A stretch of 64,000 bases of DNA. It comes from Tepidiforma sp. (GTDB taxonomy: Bacteria > Chloroflexota > Dehalococcoidia > Tepidiformales > Tepidiformaceae). Under the pieces are notes generated by a model. It saw nothing but the letters and a program-made list of their open reading frames with translations. It was not told the origin of the DNA and searched no databases. The stretch lies in the NCBI RefSeq assembly GCF_026003995.1, contig NZ_BPIG01000004.1:248001-312000 (forward strand), read 5' to 3'. The position numbers and the translations under genes were made by a program. Shown here one piece after another: positions 25,582-35,016 of the stretch (within the stretch, counting starts at the first letter, position 1; the number at the start of each line of letters is the position of its first letter).

Positions 25582-28164
25582 ATGCGAGCGACGAGCGCGA
25601 TGAGTCATCCTGCGCGCCGGAACCTGCTGCTGGTGCTGGCCGTGCTGGCGGCGGCCGCGCTGGCGGCAGGGGTGGGGCTGCGCAGCGCCCGGGCTGACGG
25701 GACGTTCAGCCTCAGCTCGAACGCGTACAGCGTGACCGAGGGCGACGCCGTCACCATCACGATCAACCGGAGCGGCGGCACCCAGAGCGTGCAGGTGACG
25801 ATCACCATCACCAATGTGACGGCGGTCGCCGGGACTGATTATGTAGACCCGGGCGTGTCGAGCTACATCTTCACGGTGCCAGGGAGTAACAGCTTCTCGT
25901 TCAACATTTCGACCATCGAGAACCTGGCGAACGATGGGAACCGGACGTTCAGCGTGACCATCAGCGTGCCGCCGGGGAGCAGCACCGGCACGGCCAGCGC
26001 GACGGTGACCATCATCGACGATGACGGGCCGCCGCAGTACTCGTTCCAGAGCGCGATTTCGAGCGTGACCGAGGGGAACAGCGGCACGCAGGTCGTCAAC
26101 GTCGCGGTGGTGCGCAGCGGTTCGACCGCGGGCACCGACAGCGTGACCTGCAAGCTGGCGGCCTCGCCGGGCACGGCGACCGGCGGGGGCGTCGACTACT
26201 CGTTCACGAACCAGACCATCACCTTCAACCCCACAGAGACGGGGCCGAAGAACTGCCAGGTGACCATCGTCGGCGATACGTTGACGGAACCCAGCGAGAC
26301 CATCGTGCTGGAGCTCGGGACGCCGATAACGGGCTTCAGCGGGGGCGGCGGCTCCATCACCCAGCACACGATCACGATCGTCGACAACGACGGACCGGGG
26401 AGCCTCCAGTTCACCTCGGCGACCTACACGGGCAGCGAAGCCGGCGGCACCATCACGATTACGGTCTCGAGGACCGGCGGCACCACTGGCGCCGTGACGG
26501 TCGACTACGCGACGGTCGCGGGCGGGACGGCGACGTTCGGGCTCGACTTCGTCGTTGCGAGCGGCACGCTGAGCTGGGCGAACGGCGAGGGCGGCAACAA
26601 ATCGTTCACCATAACGCCCGTCCAGGACTCGTTCATCGAGGGGCCGGAGACGGTCATCCTCCAGCTGAGCAATCCGACCGGCGGCGCGACGCTCGGTTCG
26701 CCGGCGACGGCCACGCTGACCATCCTCGACGATGACGGGACTGGGAGCATCCAGTTCACCTCGGCGACCTACACGGGCAGCGAAGGCGGCGGCGCCATCA
26801 CGATCACGGTCTCGCGGACTGGCGGCACCACCGGCGCGGTGACGGTCGACTACGCGACGGTCGCCGGCGGGACGGCGATGGCCGGGCTCGACTACGTCGT
26901 TGCCAGCGGCACGCTGACGTGGGCGAACGGCGACGGCTCGAACAAGTCGTTCACCGTGACGCCCGTCCCGGACTCGTTCATCGAGGGGCCGGAAACGGTC
27001 ATCCTCCAGCTGAGCAACCCGACGGGCGGCGCCGTGCTCGGGACCCCCTCGACGGCGACGCTGACGATCACCGATTCGACGAACATCCCGGTCATCACCT
27101 CGATCGTGCCGGGCGCGGGCCCGGTCGCGGGCGGGACGCCGGTCACGATTACCGGCCAGAACTTCACCGGCGCGACGTCGGTGACGTTCAACGGCGTGCC
27201 GTGCACATCGCTCGTGGTGGTGAGCGCGACGACGATCACGTGCGTGACGCCGCCGAACCCGGCGGGCGTGGCCGAGGTGGTCGTGACGACGCCGAACGGG
27301 CAGAACGTGACCACCGGCACGGCGAACGACTTCATCTACACGGCGGGGCCGACGGTGACGGCGATCAGCCCGACCGAAGGGCTGTGCAACGGCGCGACGG
27401 TCGTGACGGTGACGGGGACCGGGTTCACTTCGAGCGGCATGACGGTGGCCTTCGGGACCGTGCAGGCGACGTTCACCTACCTTTCGCCGACGCAGCTGGT
27501 GGCCGTGGCGCCCGTGCAGCCGGCAGGCACCTACGACGTGCGGGTGACGACGCCCGGCGGCACGAGCCCGAACACCGTTGCGGACGACTTCACCTGCACC
27601 GGGTCGCCGGCGCCGACGGTGACGAGCGTCAGCCCGGCCAGCGGGCCGACGGGGACGACGGTGACGATCACCGGCACGAACTTCACCGGCGCGACCGCTG
27701 TGACGTTCGGGACCGCGGCCGCAACGTTCACGGTGGTCAACAGCACGACGATCACGGCGACGGTGCCCGCGGGGCTGGCCGCCGGGACGTACGACGTACG
27801 CGTCACGACGCCGGCCGGCACGAGCGCCAACACGGCGGCGGACAACTTCACCGTGACCTCGGCGGGGACGATTACGTACACGCTCTACCGGACGTTCACG
27901 CTCATCGTCTGGACGGGCGCGGACAACAAGCCGATCAGCCAGGCGATCGGCGGGACGCAGGCCGGGACGACGAACATTTCGGCGCAGGTCGGTGCCGTGT
28001 GGCTGTTCAACCCGCAGACGCAGTCGTGGGGCGGCTACTTCCCGGGCACGGAGAACGTGCCGGGGGCGAACGACTTCACGACGTTCCGCACCGGGACGGC
28101 GTACTTCATCGCCCTGCGGCCGACGGCGCCGGCGAGCCTGACCTGGATCGCGCCGGCGAACTGA
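25582..28164 (+). CDS. Secreted Calx-beta / IPT-TIG repeat protein
   Basis: The protein has 860 residues and starts with a signal peptide (RRNLLLVLAVLAAAALAAGV). Four Calx-beta domains follow at about residues 41-503, each with a TEG or SEG turn and a calcium-binding DDDG/DNDG end. Three IPT/TIG domains span about 505-760. A C-terminal module of about 90 residues, rich in Trp/Tyr/Thr, ends the protein. There is no LPxTG or C-terminal membrane anchor. ATG 25582 has AGGAGGTG upstream. The role is probably adhesion or surface-layer structure. Domains 3 and 4 are nearly identical in DNA. Confidence 0.85.
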   Translation: MRATSAMSHPARRNLLLVLAVLAAAALAAGVGLRSARADGTFSLSSNAYSVTEGDAVTITINRSGGTQSVQVTITITNVTAVAGTDYVDPGVSSYIFTVPGSNSFSFNISTIENLANDGNRTFSVTISVPPGSSTGTASATVTIIDDDGPPQYSFQSAISSVTEGNSGTQVVNVAVVRSGSTAGTDSVTCKLAASPGTATGGGVDYSFTNQTITFNPTETGPKNCQVTIVGDTLTEPSETIVLELGTPITGFSGGGGSITQHTITIVDNDGPGSLQFTSATYTGSEAGGTITITVSRTGGTTGAVTVDYATVAGGTATFGLDFVVASGTLSWANGEGGNKSFTITPVQDSFIEGPETVILQLSNPTGGATLGSPATATLTILDDDGTGSIQFTSATYTGSEGGGAITITVSRTGGTTGAVTVDYATVAGGTAMAGLDYVVASGTLTWANGDGSNKSFTVTPVPDSFIEGPETVILQLSNPTGGAVLGTPSTATLTITDSTNIPVITSIVPGAGPVAGGTPVTITGQNFTGATSVTFNGVPCTSLVVVSATTITCVTPPNPAGVAEVVVTTPNGQNVTTGTANDFIYTAGPTVTAISPTEGLCNGATVVTVTGTGFTSSGMTVAFGTVQATFTYLSPTQLVAVAPVQPAGTYDVRVTTPGGTSPNTVADDFTCTGSPAPTVTSVSPASGPTGTTVTITGTNFTGATAVTFGTAAATFTVVNSTTITATVPAGLAAGTYDVRVTTPAGTSANTAADNFTVTSAGTITYTLYRTFTLIVWTGADNKPISQAIGGTQAGTTNISAQVGAVWLFNPQTQSWGGYFPGTENVPGANDFTTFRTGTAYFIALRPTAPASLTWIAPAN
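26406..27095 (+). repeat. 345-bp tandem duplication inside the Calx-beta gene
   Basis: The block starting CCAGTTCACCTCGGCG at 26406 recurs at 26751 with high base identity, giving a unit of 345 bp (115 codons, one Calx-beta domain). Most differences are third-position changes, plus a few such as ATGGCC replacing ACGTTC, so the duplication is recent relative to the other domains. Confidence 0.8.
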
Positions 28165-28193
28165 CCCTCGCCCCGCGCGGGGCGGCGCTGACG

Positions 28194-28221
28194 AAAAAAG
28201 GGGCCGAATCGGCCCCTTTTT
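28194..28221. terminator. Bidirectional intrinsic terminator
   Basis: An A-run, GGGGCC-GAATC-GGCCCC, and a T-run make a textbook terminator readable on both strands. It is just after the Calx-beta gene. Confidence 0.85.
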
Positions 28222-28292
28222 CGCTTCGCAGGCGCTCAGGAGGGTCCCGGCGCTGCTATAGTTGCGCCCGATTCCAGCAATCGGAGGCGCAG

Positions 28293-28541
28293 ATGAAGGG
28301 GAGCTGGCGCAGGCTCCATGAGAGCGAAGAGGGACACGTCACGTCCGCGGCGGGCGCGCTCATCGCGGGCGCGGGCGCGGTGCTGGTCGGCATCGGCGCG
28401 GCGAACGGGACGGGGTGGCTGGCGGTGGCCGGCGGCATCATCGCGGGCGCCGGGATTCTCGGGTGGGAGGTGCTCCGGCACTACAGCATCGACCAAAAGC
28501 TGATGGCGCGGCTCGACCGCCTGGAGAGCAAAGGGGAGTAA
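28293..28541 (+). CDS. Small two-helix membrane protein
   Basis: The protein has 82 residues. A charged N-terminus (MKGSWRRLHESEEGH) is followed by two Gly/Ala-rich hydrophobic segments (ALIAGAGAVLVGIGAA and WLAVAGGIIAGAGILGWEV) and a charged tail ending in LMARLDRLESKGE. The family is not recognised. GGAGG precedes the ATG, and TATAGT lies at 28257-28262. It is five bases from the next gene and may be co-transcribed with it. Confidence 0.65.
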   Translation: MKGSWRRLHESEEGHVTSAAGALIAGAGAVLVGIGAANGTGWLAVAGGIIAGAGILGWEVLRHYSIDQKLMARLDRLESKGE

Positions 28542-28545
28542 GACG

Positions 28546-30909
28546 ATGGGCATGCTGAGCCCCTACCGCGTGCTCGACCTGACCGATGAACGGGCCGCGC
28601 TCGGCCCGATGATGCTCGCGAATCTCGGCGCGGAGGTCATCCGCATCGAGCCGCCCGGGTTCGAACCGGAGCCCGGGAACGCGCTGCGCTACGCGGTCTA
28701 CAACCGCGGCAAGCAGCGGGTGGGCCTCGACCTCGATACGGAGGAGGGGCGGAACCGGTTCTTCGACCTCGTGCGCGGGGCGGATTTCGTGTTCGAGAAT
28801 GCGGGGCCGGGCGCGATGGCCGCGCGGGGGCTCGGGCACGAGGTGCTGCTCGGCATCAACCCGCGGCTGGTGTACGTGGCGCTGAGCCCGTTCGGGCAGG
28901 ACGGGCCGTATGCCGACTTTCGCGCGCCCGACCTCGTGCTCGCGGCGATGGGCGGGATGATGGCGCTCAACGGCGACCCCGACCGGCCGCCGGTGCGCGT
29001 GACGGTGCCGCAATGCTGGCTCCACGGCGCGGCGGAGAGCGCGGTCGGCGCGATGGTGGCGCACCACCTGCGGGAGCGGACGGGCGTCGGCCGATTCGTC
29101 GACGTCTCGGTGCAGGCCGCGGTCTTCTGGACGGGGCTGCAGGCGATGATCGCGCACGCCATCCAGGGGCGGGACTTCGAACGGGCCGGGACGGCGCTCC
29201 AGCTCGGCACGATCACGCTGCCGATGGTCTACCGGGCGAAGGACGGCGAGGTGGTAGTGCTCGGGAACGGGGCAACACTCAAGCCGATGATGGCGTGGCT
29301 GGTGCGGGACGGCATCGTGCCGGAGGAGTGGCTGGAAGGCGAGGAGTGGGCCCGCTACGACGTGAAGGTGCTCGCCGGCGAGCCGCTGAAGTACGGCTAC
29401 GAGGAGGTGCTCGAGAAGCTCCAGCAGTGGATCGAAACCAGGACCAAGAAGGAGCTCCTCGAGATTGGGCTGGCCTCCGGGGTGACCTTCGCGCCGGTGA
29501 CGACCGTGCCGGAGATCCTCGACTTCGTGCACCTGCAGGTCCGGGAGTACTGGCGCGACCTCGAAGTGCGGCCGGGCGTGGTGGTGAAGGCGCCGGGCCC
29601 GTGGGTGCGGGCGATGTGCGGCCCGCTGGAGTTCGGGAGCAAGGTCGAACCGCAGGGCGAACCCCCGCCGCGCGAACCGCGCCAGGTGCCCGGCGGCGAA
29701 CCGGAAGGGACGCTGCCGTTCGCCGGGCTGAAGGTCGCGGATTTCTCGTGGATCGGCGTGGGGCCGATCACCGGGAAGTACCTCGCGGACCACGGGGCGG
29801 ACGTCATCCGCATCGAGACCTCGAACCCGCCGGACCGGCTGCGCGTGGGCGGGCCGTTCAAGGACGGCGTCTTCGGGCCGAACCGGAGCCAGTTCTTCGG
29901 GGCCTTCAACACCTCGAAGCGGTCGATTGCGCTCAACCTGAAGACGGAAGAAGGGCGTGAAATCGCGCGGAAGCTCATCGCCTGGGCGGATGTGGTGCTG
30001 GAATCGTTCACGCCGGGCACGATGGCGGACCTTGGGCTGGATTACGAGGCGGCGAAGGCGCTGAACCCGGACGTCATCTACGTCTCGACGTGCCTGATGG
30101 GGCAGACGGGGCCAGGGGCGAAGCTGGCGGGCTACGGCAACCACGCGGCGGCCATCTCCGGCTTCTACGAGGTGACGGGCTGGGACGACCGGCCGCCTTC
30201 GGGTCCATTCACGGCGTACACGGACACGATTGCGCCGCGGTTCCTCGCGACGTCCGTGATGGCGGCGATCGATCGCTGGAAGCGGACCGGCGAGGGCTGC
30301 CGCATCGAGCAGGCGCAGATGGAGGCGGCCCTGCACCTCCTCGCCACCGAGCTCGTCGAGTACCAGGTGAACGGCCGGGTGCCCCGGCGGGCCGGGAACG
30401 AGGACCGGGAGATGGCGCCGCACGGCGCGTACCCGGTCGCGGGGCACGACGAATGGATCGCCATCGCGGTCGAGGACGACGCGATGTGGGAGCGGCTGGC
30501 GGGCGTCATCGGCGAAGCGTGGGCGGCCGCCCCGGCGCTGAAGACGGCCGACGGACGGCGCGCGCGGAAGGAGGAGGTCGACGCGAAGCTGGCCGCGTGG
30601 ACGGCCGGCCAGGATGGCCTCGACCTGATGCGGCGGCTGCAGGCTGCCGGCGTCGCGGCCGGGTTCGTGCAGCGGTCGAGCGACCTGCTCTGCGACCCGC
30701 AGCTGGCGCACCGGGAGTTTTTCCACCCGCTGGTGCACCCGGAGATGGGCGAGGTGCCGTACGAGGGACACCAGTTCATCGTGAGCGGCTACCGGAGCGG
30801 GCCGCGGCGGCCGGCGCCGTGCCTCGGCGAGCATTCGATGGAGGTGCTGCTCGAGGTGCTCGGGCTGGAAGCGGACGAGGTGGCGCGGCTGGCGGCCGGC
30901 ATCGGGTGA
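28546..30909 (+). CDS. Double-length type III (CaiB/BaiF) CoA-transferase with one degenerate half
   Basis: The protein has 787 residues made of two CaiB/BaiF modules. The first has LANLGAEVIRIEPP and NRGKQRVGLDLDTEEG, but QCWLHGAAES where the catalytic Asp is expected, so it is probably inactive. The second has NTSKRSIALNLKTEEG, ADVVLESFTPGTM and TAYTDTIAPRFLATS, with a plausible catalytic Asp. The protein may thus be a pseudo-dimer with one active site. The substrate is unknown. It lies just before the aldehyde oxidoreductase gene. Confidence 0.88.
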   Translation: MGMLSPYRVLDLTDERAALGPMMLANLGAEVIRIEPPGFEPEPGNALRYAVYNRGKQRVGLDLDTEEGRNRFFDLVRGADFVFENAGPGAMAARGLGHEVLLGINPRLVYVALSPFGQDGPYADFRAPDLVLAAMGGMMALNGDPDRPPVRVTVPQCWLHGAAESAVGAMVAHHLRERTGVGRFVDVSVQAAVFWTGLQAMIAHAIQGRDFERAGTALQLGTITLPMVYRAKDGEVVVLGNGATLKPMMAWLVRDGIVPEEWLEGEEWARYDVKVLAGEPLKYGYEEVLEKLQQWIETRTKKELLEIGLASGVTFAPVTTVPEILDFVHLQVREYWRDLEVRPGVVVKAPGPWVRAMCGPLEFGSKVEPQGEPPPREPRQVPGGEPEGTLPFAGLKVADFSWIGVGPITGKYLADHGADVIRIETSNPPDRLRVGGPFKDGVFGPNRSQFFGAFNTSKRSIALNLKTEEGREIARKLIAWADVVLESFTPGTMADLGLDYEAAKALNPDVIYVSTCLMGQTGPGAKLAGYGNHAAAISGFYEVTGWDDRPPSGPFTAYTDTIAPRFLATSVMAAIDRWKRTGEGCRIEQAQMEAALHLLATELVEYQVNGRVPRRAGNEDREMAPHGAYPVAGHDEWIAIAVEDDAMWERLAGVIGEAWAAAPALKTADGRRARKEEVDAKLAAWTAGQDGLDLMRRLQAAGVAAGFVQRSSDLLCDPQLAHREFFHPLVHPEMGEVPYEGHQFIVSGYRSGPRRPAPCLGEHSMEVLLEVLGLEADEVARLAAGIG

Positions 30910-31008
30910 GTTTCGCTATGCCCGCCCGAGCATATTGCGGGCGTTCGTGAAACCGGCAACGATGCAGGGCGCAGCACGGCGCAACCAGCGCCAGGGAGGC
31001 AAAGGGAG

Positions 31009-32898
31009 TTGACGACAGCAACGGCGACCAATGGCGCCCTCGCGGAGAAGGGCTACAACGGGAAGATGCTGAACGTGAATCTCACCACGGGTGAGATCAC
31101 GGTCGAATACCCGGACGAATCGCTGTACCGGCAGTACCTCGGCGGGTACGGCATCGGCGCGCGGATGCTCTGGGACCGCGTGCCGAAGGGTGCGGACCCG
31201 CTCGGCCCGGAGAACATGCTCGGCATGTTCGCGGGGCTGCTGACGGGCACGCCGCTCTTCGGGCAGCGGTGGCAGGTGGTCTGCAAGAGCCCGCTCACCG
31301 GCGGCTGGGGCGATGCCAACTGCGGCGGCGACTTCGGCGGCGTGCTGAAGCTCGCCGGCTGGGACGGCATCATGTTCTTCGGCAAGGCCGAGAAGCCGGT
31401 CTACCTGCTCATCGACAACGACAAGTTCGAGCTGCGCGACGCGAGCGACCTCTGGGGCCAGGGCGCCATCGAGAACGAGAAGGTGCTGAAGGACCGGCAC
31501 GGCAAGCGAGCGAGCGTGGCGAACATCGGCCCGGCGGGCGAGACCCTCTCGCTCATCAGCGGCGTGTGCAACGACCACGGCCGGCTGGCGGCCCGCTCTG
31601 GCGTCGGCGCCGTGATGGGCTCGAAGAAGCTGAAGGCGGTCGTCGTGCTGGCCGAGCGGAAGGTCATCAGCCAGACGCCGGAGACGACGAAGCTGCTCCG
31701 GGAGAACCTCGACCAGTTCGTGAAGCCGCTGCGGGACTTCTTCCACAACTTCGGGACGACGGGCATCACGGCGATGTCGGCCCTCAACGGCGATAGCCCG
31801 GTGAAGAACTGGGGCGGCGTGGGCATCATCGATTTCCCGATCGCGCAGCAGATCGACGGCGGCTCGCAGATCAACCCGCGGATGGAGAAGTCGTACGGCT
31901 GCTGGCGGTGCCCGATGGCGTGCGGCGCCGAATCGAAAGAGTCGACGAACCCGAAGTACCCGTACCCGCACCACACGCACCGGCCGGAGTACGAGGCGAT
32001 GGCAGCCTTCGGCACGATGAACCTCGTGGCCGACCCGGACGCGCTGATCTACGCGAACCACCTGTGCAACGAGTACGGGTTCGACGTCATCAGCGCCGGC
32101 GGCGCCATCTCGATGGCGATCGAGTGCTACGAGAACGGCATCATCACGAAGGAAGACACCGAGGGCATCGAGCTCCGGTGGGGCGATGCGGACGCGATGA
32201 TCGCGTTCCTGAAGGCGATGGGCGAGCGCAAGGGCATCGCGGCGGTGTTCGCCGACGGCGTGAAGGTCGCGGCCGAAAAGATCGGGCGCGGGGCCGAGAA
32301 GTATGCGATGCACATCGGCGGCCAGGAGCTGCCGATGCACGACCCGAAGCTCCAGCCCGAGTACCACACGACCTACAAGCTCGACCCGACGCCGGCGCGC
32401 CACACCCAGTACGAGGGGAACAAGCGGCTCGGGAAGATTCCGCCGGCGCCGGCCGACAACAAGGTCTACACCGGCCGCGGCGAGCACCACAAGGCCGCGA
32501 GCGAGTACATGCACGTGGTGAACGCCGGCGGCATGTGCCAGTTCGTGATGATGGCGGCGAACACCGCCAACATCCCGACGTGGTTCAACTCCGTGACCGG
32601 CTGGGACATGGACCTCAACGAGATGATGCAGATCGGCGAGCGCATCGCGAACCTGCGCATGGCGTACGAGGTGCGCGAGGGCGGCAACCCGCGGAAGCGG
32701 CACGTGCCGCCGCGGGTCACGGGTGAATCGACCGAGGCGACGCACGCCGGTCCGCTGCAGGGCATCAAGCTCGATACCGAGACGCTCGAAGTCGAGTTCC
32801 TGAAGGCCTGCGACTGGGACACGGAGACCTGCAAGCCCTCGAAGGCGAAGCTCGAATCGCTCGGCCTGCAGGACGTCGCCGCCGCGCTGCACGCGTAA
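31009..32898 (+). CDS. Aldehyde:ferredoxin oxidoreductase (tungsten AOR family)
   Basis: This 629-residue tungsten-pterin enzyme oxidises aldehydes to acids with ferredoxin, or reduces acids in reverse. The N-terminal domain has GYNGKMLNVNLTTGEI and YLGGYGIGARMLWD. GGWGDANCGGDFGGVLKLAG lies at the pterin site. The 4Fe-4S motif is CWRCPMACG (C-x2-C-x3-C), and a distal cysteine sits in KACDWDTETCKPSK near the C-terminus. TTG 31009 is preferred because GGAGG lies eight bases ahead. No ferredoxin or pterin-synthesis gene is adjacent. It suggests an anaerobic or thermophilic lifestyle component. Confidence 0.9.
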   Translation: MTTATATNGALAEKGYNGKMLNVNLTTGEITVEYPDESLYRQYLGGYGIGARMLWDRVPKGADPLGPENMLGMFAGLLTGTPLFGQRWQVVCKSPLTGGWGDANCGGDFGGVLKLAGWDGIMFFGKAEKPVYLLIDNDKFELRDASDLWGQGAIENEKVLKDRHGKRASVANIGPAGETLSLISGVCNDHGRLAARSGVGAVMGSKKLKAVVVLAERKVISQTPETTKLLRENLDQFVKPLRDFFHNFGTTGITAMSALNGDSPVKNWGGVGIIDFPIAQQIDGGSQINPRMEKSYGCWRCPMACGAESKESTNPKYPYPHHTHRPEYEAMAAFGTMNLVADPDALIYANHLCNEYGFDVISAGGAISMAIECYENGIITKEDTEGIELRWGDADAMIAFLKAMGERKGIAAVFADGVKVAAEKIGRGAEKYAMHIGGQELPMHDPKLQPEYHTTYKLDPTPARHTQYEGNKRLGKIPPAPADNKVYTGRGEHHKAASEYMHVVNAGGMCQFVMMAANTANIPTWFNSVTGWDMDLNEMMQIGERIANLRMAYEVREGGNPRKRHVPPRVTGESTEATHAGPLQGIKLDTETLEVEFLKACDWDTETCKPSKAKLESLGLQDVAAALHA

Positions 32899-32921
32899 TT
32901 TCCGGCCTGCCGGCCGTTCCT

Positions 32922-32954
32922 GCGCGCCCCTCCCGGGATCCGGGAGGGGCGCGC
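32922..32954. terminator. Perfect 15-bp GC hairpin after the aldehyde oxidoreductase
   Basis: GCGCGCCCCTCCCGG, a GAT loop and its exact complement form a very stable hairpin 24 bases after the stop. No T-run follows, so it may act as a 3'-end stabiliser or a Rho-type site rather than a classical terminator. Confidence 0.5.
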
Positions 32955-33076
32955 TGCGTATGGAGGAGGGAAACGGCGGCCGGCCCAGGCGGCCATGCTT
33001 TACCGCCATTTGCGGCGCGATGCTTCAGGGTAGGTGGCACGGGCCCGCGATGGCCCCCAACTCCCGGAGGTAGCGC

Positions 33077-34096
33077 GTGACCGGTTGGCAGGACGAATCG
33101 CGGCAGGAGGCGGCGGCCCGGGCGCATGCCGTGTTCGAAGCGGCGATGTTCGAAATCAAGCGGGTGATCGTCGGGCAGGAGCAGATGCTGGAGCGAGTGC
33201 TCGTGGCGCTGCTGGCGAACGGCCACCTGCTCATCGAAGGCGTGCCCGGGCTGGCGAAGACGCTCACCGTCAAGACGGTGGCGGATGTGCTCGGCGGGAC
33301 GTTCCACCGGGTGCAGTTCACGCCGGACCTCGTGCCGGGCGACCTCGTGGGCACGCGCATCTACCGGCCGGATACCGGCCAGTTCGTGGCCGAAAAGGGC
33401 CCGGTGTTCTGCAACATCCTGCTGGCGGACGAGATCAACCGGGCGCCGGCGAAGGTGCAGTCGGCGCTCCTCGAAGTGATGCAGGAGCGGCAGGTGACGA
33501 TCGGGCTCGAGACGTTCCGCGTGCCGCACCCGTTCCTCGTGATGGCGACGCAGAACCCGATCGAATCGGAGGGCACCTACCCGCTGCCGGAGGCGCAGGT
33601 CGACCGGTTCATGATGAAAGTGATCGTGGACTACCCGGCGCAGGCGGAGGAGCTGGCGATCGTGCAGCGGTCGCTGGCGCCGGTCGGCAGCGTGAAGCAG
33701 GTGCTGCCGGTGGAGGAGCTCGCGCGGTTCCAGGCGCTCACCGCCGAGGTGTACGTCGACCGCGCGGTGGCGGAGTACGCGGTCGCGCTGGCGGACGCGA
33801 CGCGGCACCCGGAGCGGTACGGGCTGGTTCGCCACAAGGAGCACATCGCGTTCGGGTCGAGCCCGCGCGGGAGCATCAACCTCGTGCACGCCGCGCGGGC
33901 GGTGGCGCTGCTGCGGGGGCGGGCGTACGTGCTGCCGGGGGATGTGTTCGACCTCGCGCGGGACGTGCTGCGCCACCGGATGGTGCTGACCTACCAGGCG
34001 CTGGCCGAGGGGGTGACGCCAGACCAGATCCTCGACGGGATTCTCGCTGCGGTGCCGGTGCCGCGCATCGAACTGGCGGCCGAGGCGTCCGCGTGA
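33077..34096 (+). CDS. MoxR-type AAA+ ATPase
   Basis: The protein has 339 residues. The Walker A position is EGVPGLAKTLT, and Walker B is ILLADEINRAPAKVQ. ATQNPIESEGTYPLPEAQVDRFMMK is the classic MoxR sensor stretch. MoxR proteins are chaperone-like ATPases that work with VWA-domain proteins. GTG 33077 is supported by GGAGG seven bases upstream. The stop overlaps the GTG of the DUF58 gene, starting a three-gene operon. Confidence 0.92.
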   Translation: MTGWQDESRQEAAARAHAVFEAAMFEIKRVIVGQEQMLERVLVALLANGHLLIEGVPGLAKTLTVKTVADVLGGTFHRVQFTPDLVPGDLVGTRIYRPDTGQFVAEKGPVFCNILLADEINRAPAKVQSALLEVMQERQVTIGLETFRVPHPFLVMATQNPIESEGTYPLPEAQVDRFMMKVIVDYPAQAEELAIVQRSLAPVGSVKQVLPVEELARFQALTAEVYVDRAVAEYAVALADATRHPERYGLVRHKEHIAFGSSPRGSINLVHAARAVALLRGRAYVLPGDVFDLARDVLRHRMVLTYQALAEGVTPDQILDGILAAVPVPRIELAAEASA

Positions 34097-35016
34097 GTGC
34101 GCTGCTCGCCCGGCGGCCGACGCCGGACGCTCCGGGGCCGGGGCCGATGCCCGAAGCGGTGCTGCGGGCGCTCGACATCACGGTCGGGCGGCGGGTGAGC
34201 AGCCTGCTCGCGGGCGACTTCCGCTCGCACGGGCTCGGGACCGGCACGGAGCTGGCCCAGGTGCGGGAATACGTGCCGGGGGACGACGTGCGGCGGATCG
34301 ACTGGAACGTGACGGCCCGGACGCTCGTCCCCCACGTCCGGGAGTTCGTGGCGGAGCGGGTGCTGACGACGTGGCTGGTGCTCGATGCTTCGGCCTCGAT
34401 GCTGTTCGGGACGGCGGACCGGCGGAAGTACGACGTGGCGGAGGGGGTGGCGCTGGCCGCGGGCCACGTGGCGACCCGGCACGGGAACGCGCTCGGCGTC
34501 TACCTGTTCGACGGCGAACGGGAGCGGCTGATGCGGCCGGCGCAGGGGCGGGCCGGGCTGCTCGCGCTGCTGCTGGCGCTGCGGCTCCAGCCGCCGGCGG
34601 GCGGGGCGGCGGCCTCGCTCGGCCGGGCGCTGCAGCGGGTCGACCGGCTGGCCGGGCGCGGACGGCTCGTGCTCATCGTCTCGGACTTCCGAGGGCCGCG
34701 CGACTGGGAGCGGCCGCTGCTGCAGGTGGCCGCGCGGCATGACGTGCTGGCCGTCGAGATTCGCGACCCGCGCGAGCAGGAGCTGCCGGACGTCGGCGAG
34801 CTGTGGCTGATGGACCCCGAGACGGGGCGACGGCTGCGGGTGGATACCGGGTCGCGTCGGCTCCGGGAGCGGTTCGCGGCGGCTGCTGCGGCCGAGCGGG
34901 CGGAGGTGGCGGCAGCGATCGCCCGGGCCGGCGCGCGCCACATCGTGCTTTCGACGTCGGGCGACTGGCTGCGGCCGTTCGCGGCCGGGCTGCTCGAGAA
35001 AGGATACGTTCGATGA
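34093..35016 (+). CDS. DUF58 domain protein (MoxR partner)
   Basis: The protein has 307 residues. VREYVPGDDVRRIDWNVTAR is the DUF58 hallmark, and WLVLDASASMLFG resembles the start of a VWA-like metal site. Such proteins are encoded between MoxR and VWA proteins and probably adapt the ATPase to a substrate. The GTG start overlaps the moxR stop (GTGA), and the end overlaps the next ATG. No transmembrane segment is seen. Confidence 0.88.
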   Translation: MSALLARRPTPDAPGPGPMPEAVLRALDITVGRRVSSLLAGDFRSHGLGTGTELAQVREYVPGDDVRRIDWNVTARTLVPHVREFVAERVLTTWLVLDASASMLFGTADRRKYDVAEGVALAAGHVATRHGNALGVYLFDGERERLMRPAQGRAGLLALLLALRLQPPAGGAAASLGRALQRVDRLAGRGRLVLIVSDFRGPRDWERPLLQVAARHDVLAVEIRDPREQELPDVGELWLMDPETGRRLRVDTGSRRLRERFAAAAAAERAEVAAAIARAGARHIVLSTSGDWLRPFAAGLLEKGYVR

